From: Megamonas sp. UBA1799
GTDB taxonomy: Bacteria; Bacillota; Negativicutes; Selenomonadales; Selenomonadaceae
Reading direction: 5' to 3'
Length of the DNA: 27,615 nucleotides
Assembly: GCA_002319815.1 (NCBI GenBank)
Contig: DCFR01000049.1
Span: 1-27,615 of the forward strand
In this document: one piece after another, positions 1 to 7,620 of the stretch
How the letters are laid out: every line of letters begins with the position of its first letter
Position numbering within the stretch: position 1 is the stretch's first letter
Notes under the pieces: model-generated
What the model was told of the DNA's origin: nothing
The model's database searches: none
The model's input: the letters and a program-made list of their open reading frames with translations, nothing else
Position numbers and translations under genes: made by a program

Positions 1-365
1 CCGAGAACAAAAAAAGAGAACAGCGCCATAAAGACCGGCGTGGTTCCGGTCAGCGTTCCGGCATTGATGGCGGAAGTATAGCGTAAGCCCAGCAGCAGGA
101 GCAGCGTGAAAAGAATCTGCCCGCAAAAAGCCATCAGGGACAATCGTATCCAGTCCTGCCGCGGCAGACAAAAAAGCGAACGATGGTAAACGCCCAGCGG
201 AAGAAAAAAAGCGGCGGCAATCAAAAAGCGCAGTTCTGATGCCAGAAACAGGGGAAAATCCTGCGTGATGGTTTTGCCGCAGACAACGGAACTGCCGACG
301 ATGATCATCGCCGCCGCCAGATTGCAGGCCGCGCTGTTAAAAAGCTTTTTGAATACAGATGACAT
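1..365 (-). CDS. DMT/EamA-family transporter, N-terminal part (cut by window edge)
   Basis: Reading the minus strand from the ATG at 363-365 gives an open frame of about 121 codons that runs off the left edge. The protein starts MSSVFKKLFNSAACNLAAAM and continues with hydrophobic segments alternating with short basic loops. The pattern of an N-terminal helix with IIVGSSVV, a conserved glutamate (ASELRF) and then INAGTLTGTTPVF fits the first EamA repeat of drug/metabolite exporters. The ribosome site AAAGGAG lies 8 bases before the ATG. The substrate cannot be told; members export amino acids, nucleotides or other small metabolites across the inner membrane. A promoter at 433-461 would serve this gene alone. 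The family is fairly sure, the substrate unknown. Confidence 0.8.
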   Translation of the reverse strand, partial: MSSVFKKLFNSAACNLAAAMIIVGSSVVCGKTITQDFPLFLASELRFLIAAAFFLPLGVYHRSLFCLPRQDWIRLSLMAFCGQILFTLLLLLGLRYTSAINAGTLTGTTPVFMALFSFFVL

Positions 366-432
366 AACAAGGCTCCTTTGAAAAAATGGACTTTAATACT
401 TTTTCAGTATAGAGCCTATGCCGGTCGTCTGT

Positions 433-461
433 ATTGTATAAAATTGCGGTATTTCCTACAA
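433..461 (-). promoter_or_regulatory. Predicted sigma-A promoter for the DMT transporter
   Basis: On the minus strand TTGTAG (456-461) is followed by a 17-base spacer and TACAAT (433-438). It lies 68 bases upstream of the transporter start, and no other gene intervenes. A second possible -10 (TATACT) lies closer to the gene but lacks a convincing -35. Confidence 0.45.
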
Positions 462-499
462 TGGTTTTTTGTTAGGGTTGCGGCGCATCGATCGTTTTT

Positions 500-1618
500 T
501 TAGTTCATGGTGCGGGAGAATTTTTTCATGGCCAGGCCAAAGGTGACGATGATCAAAGTGAGAAGGGCAAATACCTGCGGCCACAGCAACGCCAGCGTAT
601 TGCCGCGGAGCAAAATGCCGCGCAGAATCTGTACATAATAGGTCATGGGCATCAGGCTGCTGATAGCGTAGAAGATAGCGGCCATGGATTCACGCGGGAA
701 AATAAAACCGGAGAGAAGCACGCTGGGCATAAAAATCAGAAATGACATCTGCATGGCCTGCATTTGTGTGCGCGCCATCGTTGAGATCAGGAGTCCCAGC
801 GTCAGCGAGGCGATGATAAAAAAAGTCGTGAGGCCATAGAGAAGCGGAATGCTGCCCCGCATGGGCAGGGAAAAAACAGCGGTGCCGACAAGCAGCGATA
901 CCGTTGTCTGCACGTAGCCGACAAGAATATAGGGGATGATTTTGCCCAGCAGCAGTTCCCAGGTGCGCAGCGGCGTTACCAGTAGCTGTTCTAAGGTGCC
1001 GCGTTCCCGTTCGCGCACAATGGCCATGGACGTGATCATGACCATGGTCATGGTGAGAATGACGCCCATGATGCCCGGCAGCATATACCAGGCGGTGATA
1101 AAATCAGGGTTGTACCAGGCGCGCACCCGCACATCATACAGCTGGGTGCTGTCTTCGCTCAGATGATGTTTTTTTAGCAGCAGACTGCGGGATTTAAGCT
1201 GGCCGATGGATTCGGCCGCTGAGATAGCGGACGCTGCTGCTGTAGAATCGGAGGCGTCGACAATGACCTGAATCGGCGCGGCATGTTCGTGTTTCAGACT
1301 GGCGGCCAGATCGGGCGGAATAATGATGCCTACTTTGGCCTGTCCGCTGTCGATGCGTTCGTTGACCTCAGCAAAACTCTGTGCCGCATAGCGAATGTCA
1401 AAGTATTCGCTGGCGGTAAAACTGGTGAGCAGAGCACGGCTGTCTTCCGTCAGCGACTGATCAAAAACAACGGTAGACTGATGCTTGATATCGGTATGAA
1501 TCGCAAAACCAAAAATCAGCAGCTGAATCATCGGTAAAAAAAGCATGATCACAAGTGTTACCGAGTCACGGCGCATCTGGATAAATTCTTTGATGAGAAC
1601 CGCCTTCAAACGGGTCAT
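500..1618 (-). CDS. ABC-2 type transporter permease (YbhR/YhhJ-like)
   Basis: Inner-membrane subunit of an ABC exporter, 372 residues. It shows the ABC2_membrane_3 layout: a cytoplasmic N-terminus, a first membrane helix at about residues 22-40, a large extracytoplasmic domain (about 45-170), then five more helices between about 175 and 365. The motif RERERGTLEQLLVTPLR in the first cytoplasmic loop is the usual coupling element of this family that contacts the ATPase. The gene overlaps the upstream ATPase gene by four bases, so translation is probably coupled. The E. coli Ybh system has two different permeases (YbhS, YbhR); only one is present here, so the channel is probably a homodimer or shares a partner encoded elsewhere. 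Likely role: export of drugs, bile-salt-like compounds or ions together with the fusion protein. The substrate is inferred only from the family. Confidence 0.88.
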   Translation of the reverse strand: MTRLKAVLIKEFIQMRRDSVTLVIMLFLPMIQLLIFGFAIHTDIKHQSTVVFDQSLTEDSRALLTSFTASEYFDIRYAAQSFAEVNERIDSGQAKVGIIIPPDLAASLKHEHAAPIQVIVDASDSTAAASAISAAESIGQLKSRSLLLKKHHLSEDSTQLYDVRVRAWYNPDFITAWYMLPGIMGVILTMTMVMITSMAIVRERERGTLEQLLVTPLRTWELLLGKIIPYILVGYVQTTVSLLVGTAVFSLPMRGSIPLLYGLTTFFIIASLTLGLLISTMARTQMQAMQMSFLIFMPSVLLSGFIFPRESMAAIFYAISSLMPMTYYVQILRGILLRGNTLALLWPQVFALLTLIIVTFGLAMKKFSRTMN

Positions 1619-2523
1619 GAGCGTACCTCCTTTTGCTGACAGTCGTGATAAATAAAGACGTCTTCCATGGTGAGTTCAGCTGGGTTCCAGCAAAGACGGC
1701 TGCCAATGTCCGTTTCCGGAGCCAGCAGAACATGATATTGCCGGCCAAATACGTATGCGTCAAGATAAGGAATACCGGAGTCCTGCAGCGCTTGCCCGGC
1801 TTCTGTAGGCGAAGCGTAATCAAGGGTAATCAGGCGGGCGGGCAGATCCGCTTTGAGGGCGGCGGGTGAACCGTTGGCAATCAGGCGTCCGTCTTTTAGA
1901 AAGCCAATGCGGTCGCAGTGTTCCGCTTCATCCATAAAATGCGTTGTCACAAGCAGGCTGGTACCGCCGGCTGCAAGACTGGCCAGCAGATTCCAGAACA
2001 TGCGGCGTGAAGTCGGGTCTACGGCGGAAGTGGGCTCATCAAGAATCAAAAGATCGGGATGATGGAGAATCGCACAGCCGAGCGCCAGCCGCTGCCGCTG
2101 CCCGCCGGAAAGGCCGCCGGCAAGTACCGGACGCTTGTCCGTAAGCAACATGAGATTAAGGACTTCTGCCATGCGCGTTTTTTGCGCAGCGACGGTAAGT
2201 CCATACAGGCCGGCATAAAAAGCGAGATTTTCTTCACAGGTCAAATCGTGGTAGAGGCTAAATTTTTGCGACATGTACCCAATGCGTTGTTTTACCTGAT
2301 CCGGCGCCTGGGCGGTATCATAGCCAAGGACCCGGGCCCAGCCTTCGGTTGGACGCAGCAGGCCGCAGAGCATGCGGATGGTGGTGGATTTGCCGGACCC
2401 GTTGGAGCCAATGAATCCATAAATGATCCCGCGCGGCACCGTAATCGTCAGGTGATCAACAGCAGTAAAACTGCCAAAGCGGCAGGTCAGATCGTTGGTT
2501 TCAATCACGGCGCGTTCATTCAT
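1615..2523 (-). CDS. ABC exporter ATP-binding protein (YbhF-like, single nucleotide-binding domain)
   Basis: Cytoplasmic ATPase of the exporter, 302 residues. All nucleotide-binding elements are visible: Walker A GSNGSGKST (39-47), Q-loop Q86 in MSQKF, signature LSGGQRQRL (from 138), Walker B LLILDEP (158-164) and switch histidine in TTHFMDEAEH (H195). The roughly 90-residue tail after the ATPase core is typical of CcmA/YbhF-type subunits. E. coli YbhF carries two ATPase domains while this protein has one, so two copies should be needed per complex. Its start overlaps the end of the HlyD-type gene by eight bases and its end overlaps the permease start by four, so all members of the operon are probably made in fixed ratio. 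Confidence 0.92.
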   Translation of the reverse strand: MNERAVIETNDLTCRFGSFTAVDHLTITVPRGIIYGFIGSNGSGKSTTIRMLCGLLRPTEGWARVLGYDTAQAPDQVKQRIGYMSQKFSLYHDLTCEENLAFYAGLYGLTVAAQKTRMAEVLNLMLLTDKRPVLAGGLSGGQRQRLALGCAILHHPDLLILDEPTSAVDPTSRRMFWNLLASLAAGGTSLLVTTHFMDEAEHCDRIGFLKDGRLIANGSPAALKADLPARLITLDYASPTEAGQALQDSGIPYLDAYVFGRQYHVLLAPETDIGSRLCWNPAELTMEDVFIYHDCQQKEVRS

Positions 2524-3502
2524 GAAAAATCACATCCGCCGGCATGCCGGGCTTTACCAGCCCGTCGCCGTTATCAATTGCTACTTTGACGGCGAATACA
2601 AGATTAGCCCGTTCATTTTTCGTGATGCTTTGGCGCGGCGTAAACTCAGCCCGGTCACTGATTTCACGCACCTGTCCGCGGAGCGGCTGATCAGGACGGG
2701 CATCAATATAAACATCGGCCGGGCTGCCAATCCGGATATTGGCGAGATCCGGCGAAGCGATGTAGACGCGCACCCAGCAATCGCTGAGGTCAGCTACCGT
2801 AGCGATCGGCGTTCCAGCGGTGACATATTCACCCGGCTCATAATTTTTTGTCAGAATAAAGCCGTTGAGCGGGCAAAGGACGGTGAGATCGTTTACGGCG
2901 GAACGGGACATAGCCAGAATGGCGTCGGTCCGGCGCAGTTCATCCCGCGCGGCATCGATATCTTCCGTGCGGGTGCCGGCTGTCAGTAAATTTTCCTGTT
3001 CCTGAGCTGCGGCGCAGCGGGCGGCGGTTGCGTCCCGGTTGGCCGACGCTTCGTCGTAAGCGGCGCGGGAGATTGCGCCTTCGCTGTAGAGTGCGGTCGC
3101 CCGGGTGTAATCCTGCGCGGCTTTTTCAGCTGCGGCGCGAGCTGCTTCTGTGTTGGCGGCAGCCGCACGGCGTTCCTCCGGCCGAGCACCGTTTTCCAGG
3201 GCGGCGAGCTGCGCTTGGGCTTTTTGCCGGGCGGCTTCATCGCGCAGCAGCGCGGCGGCAAGATCCTGCCGGTCAAGCACGGCGGCTGTCATGCCTTTCT
3301 GTACGGAATCGCCTTCTTTAATAGACAACTGCTGCAGATACCCGTTGGTTTTAGCCGTGATATCGGCTTTGGTGACTTCAACCGTACCGGTGAGACGACG
3401 GGCTGCCGCCTGCTGGCTGTGGTATTCATGAAAAGAACCTACAGCAAGCGCGCACAGCAGCGCGGCAATAAAAAACCAACGCAGCTTTTTTGTCTGGGTC
3501 AT
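2516..3502 (-). CDS. HlyD/YbhG-family membrane fusion (periplasmic adaptor) protein
   Basis: Adaptor of 328 residues that would bridge the inner-membrane ABC pump to the outer membrane. A single N-terminal membrane anchor (about residues 8-27) is followed by a lipoyl-like half (about 40-75, with GYLQQLSIKEGDSVQKG), a long alanine-rich alpha-helical hairpin (about 80-200) and the second lipoyl/beta-barrel part (NYEPGEYVTAGTPIATVADL, about 215-240), ending at the ATPase gene. The alanine, glutamate and glutamine richness of the middle part fits a coiled coil. It overlaps the TetR gene by four bases (ATGA) and the ATPase by eight. The presence of such an adaptor agrees with a cell that has an outer membrane. 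No TolC-like gene lies nearby. Confidence 0.9.
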   Translation of the reverse strand: MTQTKKLRWFFIAALLCALAVGSFHEYHSQQAAARRLTGTVEVTKADITAKTNGYLQQLSIKEGDSVQKGMTAAVLDRQDLAAALLRDEAARQKAQAQLAALENGARPEERRAAAANTEAARAAAEKAAQDYTRATALYSEGAISRAAYDEASANRDATAARCAAAQEQENLLTAGTRTEDIDAARDELRRTDAILAMSRSAVNDLTVLCPLNGFILTKNYEPGEYVTAGTPIATVADLSDCWVRVYIASPDLANIRIGSPADVYIDARPDQPLRGQVREISDRAEFTPRQSITKNERANLVFAVKVAIDNGDGLVKPGMPADVIFHE

Positions 3503-4101
3503 GGCGCGGGTCTCCTTTCGATGCCGGCAAAGAATATTTTGCAGGCATGCTCCATGTAGGCCGCTTCACTGCAGGCTTGTGCTTCCGGGGAAATGCGCTG
3601 ATGCAGATTGCGGCTCAGATAGTAAAAATTTACCATGCCGGCCCAGAGGACAAGCGTGGGAACAATTTCAATGTCCGGGCGGAAAATCCCCTCGTCAATG
3701 CCGCGCTGCAAAGCATCGGCCAGTAAAAGAAATACCTGATGCAGGCGTTTTTGAATGAAGGTTTCAAAGTGCGCAGACGGGGCGGCAAATTCACGGCAGA
3801 TGAACTGCAGTAAGGTTGGATTACAGACATGAATTTTTTGCAGCGTGTGCGCATAGCGCAGGAACACTTCCTGCGGGGTCAATTCGGCCGTTTTCGGCGT
3901 AAGAAATTCATGCAGGGCCGCGGCCTGCGCGTCAATGGCCGCTTCGTAAAGTTTTTGCTTGCTGCCAAAATAATACGAAATCATGGCGCTGTTGGTTTCT
4001 GCCTCTTTGGCAATTTGCCGGATGGAAACGCTTTCAAAGCCATGTGCGGCAAAAAGTTGAATGGCGGCTTGCAGCAGGCGCTGTTTGCTGTCGTCTTCCA
4101 T
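3499..4101 (-). CDS. TetR-family transcriptional regulator, CecR (YbiH)-like
   Basis: DNA-binding repressor of 200 residues at the head of the export operon. The TetR_N helix-turn-helix spans about residues 8-55 (LLQAAIQLFAAHGFESVSIR, then TNSAMISYYFGSKQKLY). The ligand domain carries the ICREF and GMVNFYYLSR type segments seen in CecR/DUF1956 proteins. In E. coli CecR controls the ybhGFSR operon, and here the same neighbours follow in the same order, which supports the assignment. The start is fixed by AGAAGGTGA seven bases upstream. A promoter (4150-4178) and a dyad operator (4114-4140) lie directly in front, so autoregulation and control of the whole operon are likely. The inducer is unknown. 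Confidence 0.88.
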   Translation of the reverse strand: MEDDSKQRLLQAAIQLFAAHGFESVSIRQIAKEAETNSAMISYYFGSKQKLYEAAIDAQAAALHEFLTPKTAELTPQEVFLRYAHTLQKIHVCNPTLLQFICREFAAPSAHFETFIQKRLHQVFLLLADALQRGIDEGIFRPDIEIVPTLVLWAGMVNFYYLSRNLHQRISPEAQACSEAAYMEHACKIFFAGIERRPAP

Positions 4102-4113
4102 AAAATCACCTTC

Positions 4114-4140
4114 TAATCGATTGATTTAATCGTTTGATTA
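4114..4140 (-). promoter_or_regulatory. Candidate TetR/CecR operator (dyad)
   Basis: A 27-base imperfect palindrome centred near 4127: outer arms TAATC (4114-4118) and GATTA (4136-4140), with an inner perfect repeat CGATT-GATTT-AATCG read at 4118-4132 on the plus strand. It starts 10 bases downstream of the predicted -10 element of the operon, so it covers the transcription start, a usual position for a TetR-type autorepressor. Assignment to the adjacent regulator is inference. Confidence 0.55.
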
Positions 4141-4149
4141 ATTACTTGT

Positions 4150-4178
4150 AGTATACAGCGTTTTTTTCTTGCTGACAA
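4150..4178 (-). promoter_or_regulatory. Predicted sigma-A promoter of the exporter operon
   Basis: On the minus strand TTGTCA (4173-4178), a spacer of exactly 17 bases and TATACT (4150-4155). Both hexamers are one base off consensus. It precedes the TetR gene by about 50 bases. Confidence 0.7.
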
Positions 4179-4233
4179 TAGGGAAAATAAAAATGAGATT
4201 GATAACCGTTTTTTCACTTACGCACCGAACATA

Positions 4234-4305
4234 CAGTGGATATGTGGATAAAATCTGTGGATAACTGTGGAAAAGTATATTTTATAGGCAAGTCCCTGTT
4301 GATAA
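4234..4305 (-). promoter_or_regulatory. Cluster of DnaA boxes
   Basis: On the minus strand there are two perfect DnaA boxes TTATCCACA (plus coordinates 4243-4251 and 4256-4264) and a one-mismatch box TTTTCCACA (4266-4274), starting 13 and 10 bases apart. A degenerate copy flanks on one side (around 4234-4242) and TTATCAACA on the other (4297-4305). No dnaA, dnaN or other origin gene is in the window, so this is more likely a DnaA-binding regulatory or titration site than oriC. It occupies the middle of the 405-base space between the two divergent operons. Confidence 0.55.
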
Positions 4306-4372
4306 ACGAATTTAGTTGCAGGGATATTCAAAAGGGAATATTGGCTGAGAATGAAATCTGATTTTGCAAGCG

Positions 4373-4402
4373 AACAATTTCCGTACGGTTGCTGGAATTG
4401 TT
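4373..4402 (+). promoter_or_regulatory. Inverted repeat upstream of the sugar ABC operon (candidate operator)
   Basis: Arms AACAATTTCC (4373-4382) and GGAATTGTT (4394-4402) are complementary apart from one extra T, separated by 11 bases. The small palindrome CCGTACGG (4381-4388) overlaps the first arm. It lies about 70 bases upstream of the predicted -10 element. It has no T-run and therefore does not look like a terminator. The binding protein is unknown. Confidence 0.35.
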
Positions 4403-4466
4403 AAAAAAGTCGTATGAAAGCGCAACCTAATCTTAACCAGATGATAATCGTACGCCAGTAACGCTA

Positions 4467-4475
4467 TGCTATACT
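4467..4475 (+). promoter_or_regulatory. Extended -10 promoter for the sugar ABC operon
   Basis: TGCTATACT is an extended -10 element (TG, one base, TATACT at 4470-4475). No good -35 hexamer is found 16-18 bases upstream, which suits a promoter that depends on the extended -10 or on an activator. The ribosome site and start codon follow about 30 bases later. Confidence 0.45.
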
Positions 4476-4507
4476 GAATTTGCAAAAGAAGGGGGAGAGT
4501 TGCAGCG

Positions 4508-5803
4508 ATGAAAAAGAATCAATGGCTTATTACGATCGGGTTGATAAGTACGTTGCTGCTGGGCGGATGCAGCAGCGGAGGGACAGATACCGCGCAGCAG
4601 GGAGCGCAGCAAAAAGTTAAGATTGAATATTGGCACTGCAATGCGGAAACACAGGGAGGAAAAACGGTTGAGCAATTGGTCAATGATTTTAATGCGCAGA
4701 GCAAAGATGTGGAAGTTGTAGCGCGTTACAATCCAGATATGTATAAAGGACTTATGCAAAATCTGCAGGCAGAAGCTGCCGCTGGAAAAGCGCCGGCCGT
4801 GGTGCAGATTGGCTGGGCATTTCTTGATTATTTTTCTAATAATTTCAAGTATATGGAGCCGCAAAAGGCGATTGATGCTTATGATGCGGGCGACAAGAAT
4901 TTTTTGCAGGATAAATTTCTGCCGAATGTAATGGCGCTGGCAAAAAACAGCCAGGGCGTACAAGTCGGCATTCCTTATTCTTTAAGTACGCCGGTGCTTT
5001 ATATCAACCGGGATATTTTGCGGCAGGCGGGACTGGATGAAAATGGCCCGAAAACCTGGGAAGATGTCAGCCGGTTTGCTAAAATCATCAAAGAAAAAAC
5101 GGGAAAGTATGGCTTCTATATGCAGGAACCGGCGGATAACTGGGCGCAGCAGGCGCTGCTGGAAAGCAATGGCGCGCGTATGCTGCAGGATGGCAGGGCT
5201 GCTTTTGCTTCGCCGGAGGGAATTCAGGCGTACCAGCTGTATGCGGATATGGTGACAAAAGATCAATCGGCGCTTCATATTTCCTGGAGCGAGGGCGTAC
5301 AGTCGTTCATCAATGGGAACACCGCCATGCTTTATACGACGATTGCCCAGCGCGCGAATGTTCAAAAGGGCGCAAAGTTTGATGTGGCAGCGGTCAGCTC
5401 ACCAGCCTGGCAGGGAAAACAAAAGCGGCTGCCGGCGGGGGGCTGCTTCCTGGCGATTACCGCTCAGTCAGAAAAAGAGCAGCAAGCTGCTTGGGAATTT
5501 ATGAAATATCTTTACAGCGTCGGGGCGATGTCCGAATGGACGAAGGGAACCGGGTATGTGCCGCCGCGCAAAGATGTAGCGGAAGCGGAGAACGGGCTGA
5601 AAGGTTTTTTGGCGGAGAACAAAATGATGGAGGCAGCGGTTTTGCAGATGGACAGCGTCGTTCCCTGGGCGTCGTTCCCGGGCGATGCGGGGCTGCAGGC
5701 CGAACAACTGTTGCTTGAGACGCGCGATCGTATTTTGGCCGGCAGTTCGGTAGGCAGTGAGCTTATGGCAACGCAGACAAAAATTAACGCGCTGCTGCAA
5801 TAA
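4508..5803 (+). CDS. ABC transporter solute-binding lipoprotein (family 1, UgpB-like)
   Basis: Extracytoplasmic binding protein of 431 residues for a carbohydrate or glycerol-phosphate importer. The N-terminus is a lipoprotein signal: positive MKK, hydrophobic core and lipobox LGGC with the lipidated cysteine at C21, followed by a Gly/Ser/Gln-rich linker. The mature part opens with IEYWHCNAETQGGKTVEQL, the first strand and helix of family 1 binding proteins, very like the start of UgpB. GGCFLAI, WEFMKYL and YVPPRKDV are further hallmarks of the C-terminal lobe. The start follows GGGGGAGAG. It is first in the operon and is separated from the permeases by a strong mRNA hairpin, which would allow it to be made in excess. 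The ligand is not certain: a UgpB-type glycerol-3-phosphate diester or a sugar. Confidence 0.9.
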   Translation: MKKNQWLITIGLISTLLLGGCSSGGTDTAQQGAQQKVKIEYWHCNAETQGGKTVEQLVNDFNAQSKDVEVVARYNPDMYKGLMQNLQAEAAAGKAPAVVQIGWAFLDYFSNNFKYMEPQKAIDAYDAGDKNFLQDKFLPNVMALAKNSQGVQVGIPYSLSTPVLYINRDILRQAGLDENGPKTWEDVSRFAKIIKEKTGKYGFYMQEPADNWAQQALLESNGARMLQDGRAAFASPEGIQAYQLYADMVTKDQSALHISWSEGVQSFINGNTAMLYTTIAQRANVQKGAKFDVAAVSSPAWQGKQKRLPAGGCFLAITAQSEKEQQAAWEFMKYLYSVGAMSEWTKGTGYVPPRKDVAEAENGLKGFLAENKMMEAAVLQMDSVVPWASFPGDAGLQAEQLLLETRDRILAGSSVGSELMATQTKINALLQ

Positions 5804-5829
5804 AATTAGATAGATACGTATATAGTAAA

Positions 5830-5870
5830 GATGCCTAAGGCAGAAGGGAAGCCATTCTGCCTTAGGCATC
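5830..5870 (+). promoter_or_regulatory. Perfect 16-bp intercistronic hairpin in the ABC operon
   Basis: Arms 5830-5845 and 5855-5870 are perfectly complementary over 16 bases, with a nine-base loop (GGGAAGCCA). No T-run follows, so it should not terminate strongly. Placed between the binding-protein and first permease genes, it probably protects the upstream message from 3' decay or lowers downstream expression, as known for malE-malF type operons. Confidence 0.75.
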
Positions 5871-5891
5871 GGCTTTCGCTGAGGTGACAAT

Positions 5892-6788
5892 ATGAAGTAT
5901 GTAAATTGGGCAAGCAAAGAGCACTGGCTGCCTTATGCGCTGGTTCTGCCCGCGCTGTTGATTTTTACGATATTTGTTTTTATCCCGTTTTTCTATACGG
6001 TTTATCTAAGTTTTTTTGATTGGAATATGATAAAACCGGTTAAAAACTTTGTTGGTTGGAAAAATTACCTTCATATCCTTCAGGATCCGCTGACCTGGGT
6101 GATTTTGAAAAATACAGCGGCGTATCTGGGGATCCTGCTGGTTTTTAACTGTGCGGCGCCATATGGATTAGCGTTTGTGTTGTCGTTTGTCATAAAACGC
6201 GGGCAGGGTTTTTATAAAGGCGCGTTTTTCTTGCCAAGCGTTATATCTTTGGTCGTGGGATCTATTTTATATTTGTGGATTTTAAATCCCGTGTCCGGTC
6301 CGGCAGCAGTGGTTGCTCATTATCTGGGAATTGTTCTGCCCGTCTGGAGTATAACGCAGGGCTGGGTGATTGTTGTTTTGAGCTTGATTACGACCTGGAA
6401 GGTTTTTGGTTACAATTTTATTGTCATCTTAGGCGGCGTGGCGGGTGTGCCGCAGGAGATCATCGAAGCGGCAAAAATTGACGATGTTCCGCTGTATCGG
6501 ATTTTTTGGGATTTGGTTTTGCCGATGAGCAGCGCGACGGGTGTTTATATCTTGATCATGACGATCGTGCAGGGATTGCAGTATGTTTTTGCGCCGATCA
6601 AAGTCATTACGCAGGGCGGACCGGATAATGGCAGCTCCAATATTGTTTATGCGGTTTATCAGGAAGCTTTCGTTTTGTATCATACCGGGCCAGCCGCCGC
6701 TTTGTCGATTTTGAGCATGGGGCTTTTTCTGCTGCTGTTTTTTCTCGAATTCAAATATGTAGAAAAGGGCGTATATTATGAGCATTGA
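5892..6788 (+). CDS. Carbohydrate ABC transporter permease (MalF/UgpA type)
   Basis: Inner-membrane channel subunit of 298 residues. A first helix at about 15-37 is followed by the binding-protein-dependent permease core with five more helices (about 73-100, 107-132, 155-180, 215-235, 265-287). The EAA loop that docks on the ATPase is IEAAKIDDVPLYRIFWDLVLP, starting at E192, with the usual conserved glycine replaced by V199. The sequence GGPDNGSSNIVYAVYQEAF in the late loop is typical of the UgpA/MalF family. It starts with GAGGTGACA as ribosome site just after the hairpin, and its end overlaps the next permease by 11 bases. Confidence 0.93.
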   Translation: MKYVNWASKEHWLPYALVLPALLIFTIFVFIPFFYTVYLSFFDWNMIKPVKNFVGWKNYLHILQDPLTWVILKNTAAYLGILLVFNCAAPYGLAFVLSFVIKRGQGFYKGAFFLPSVISLVVGSILYLWILNPVSGPAAVVAHYLGIVLPVWSITQGWVIVVLSLITTWKVFGYNFIVILGGVAGVPQEIIEAAKIDDVPLYRIFWDLVLPMSSATGVYILIMTIVQGLQYVFAPIKVITQGGPDNGSSNIVYAVYQEAFVLYHTGPAAALSILSMGLFLLLFFLEFKYVEKGVYYEH

Positions 6789-7599
6789 TCGGGATTTTAA
6801 GTGGCATGTACTTCTTAGCGGCATTCTGCTCATTTCTTTGCTGCCGATCGTTTTTGCCGTTTCTACTTCTTTTAAAGATCTGAGTGAAGCATACAGTAAT
6901 GTCATGGGGCTGATTCCCTGGGCACCGACGTTGGGAAATTATCAACAAGTATTTTCCCGGCTGCCGCTGCTGCAGATTATCCTGAATACTTTTACCATTG
7001 CAGCGGCGGTGACTGCCTGTAAGCTGATAACCAGTATTTTGGCGGCGTATGCTTTTGTTTATCTGGAGTTTCGCGGCAAAAATGTTTTGTATTTTCTTCT
7101 GGTAAGCACGATTTTTGTTCCCTTTACAATTACCATGATACCAAATTACCTGACAATTTCTTCACTGGGCCTGCGCAATCATATCCTGGGCGTCATTTTG
7201 CCGGAGCTGGGCGATGCGACGGGAATTTTTTTGATCCGGCAGGCCATGCGGTCTATCCCGTATTCTTTGATTGAGGCGGCCCGTCTGGAAGATATCGGTC
7301 CGCTTCGGATTCTGCGGCAAATTGTACTGCCGTTGGTAAAGCCGGCCGTTGTTTCTACCGGGATTATGTTTTTTATCAATTCGTGGAATGAATATGTCTG
7401 GCCGGTGCTCATTTTGCAGGATAAGGCGCATTATACACTGCCGCTGGCGCTGCAGCTTTTTATCAGCTCGGAAGGCGGGACGGATATTACAATTGCCATG
7501 GCGGTGTCCGTGTTGACGATGCTGATTCCCCTGGCGCTTTATCTGGTGTTTCAGCGCTATATCATCAGTACGTTTACTTCTTCGGGAATTAAAGGCTGA
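6778..7599 (+). CDS. Carbohydrate ABC transporter permease (MalG/UgpE type)
   Basis: Second channel subunit, 273 residues, forming a heterodimer with the preceding permease. Helices lie at about 11-29, 70-93, 103-125, 136-155, 185-205 and 240-260. The EAA loop is IEAARLEDIGPLRILRQIVLP from E166, with the conserved glycine G174 present here. The NSWNEYVWPVLIL segment and the short C-terminal tail ending near SGIKG are characteristic of MalG/UgpE/AraQ-type permeases. The start codon lies inside the end of the first permease gene, so translation is coupled. Confidence 0.93.
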   Translation: MSIDRDFKWHVLLSGILLISLLPIVFAVSTSFKDLSEAYSNVMGLIPWAPTLGNYQQVFSRLPLLQIILNTFTIAAAVTACKLITSILAAYAFVYLEFRGKNVLYFLLVSTIFVPFTITMIPNYLTISSLGLRNHILGVILPELGDATGIFLIRQAMRSIPYSLIEAARLEDIGPLRILRQIVLPLVKPAVVSTGIMFFINSWNEYVWPVLILQDKAHYTLPLALQLFISSEGGTDITIAMAVSVLTMLIPLALYLVFQRYIISTFTSSGIKG

Positions 7600-7620
7600 A
7601 AGTTTTTAGGGAGGGAAAGC

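Noticed and set aside
4234..4305. Replication origin oriC
   Set aside because: DnaA boxes are present but dnaA, dnaN, rpmH or gidA are not, and no obvious AT-rich unwinding 13-mers were seen; kept only as a DnaA-box cluster.
4469..4963. Minus-strand frame of 164 codons opposite the binding-protein gene
   Set aside because: It runs antisense across a clear lipoprotein gene and its ribosome site, without recognisable domain or start signal.
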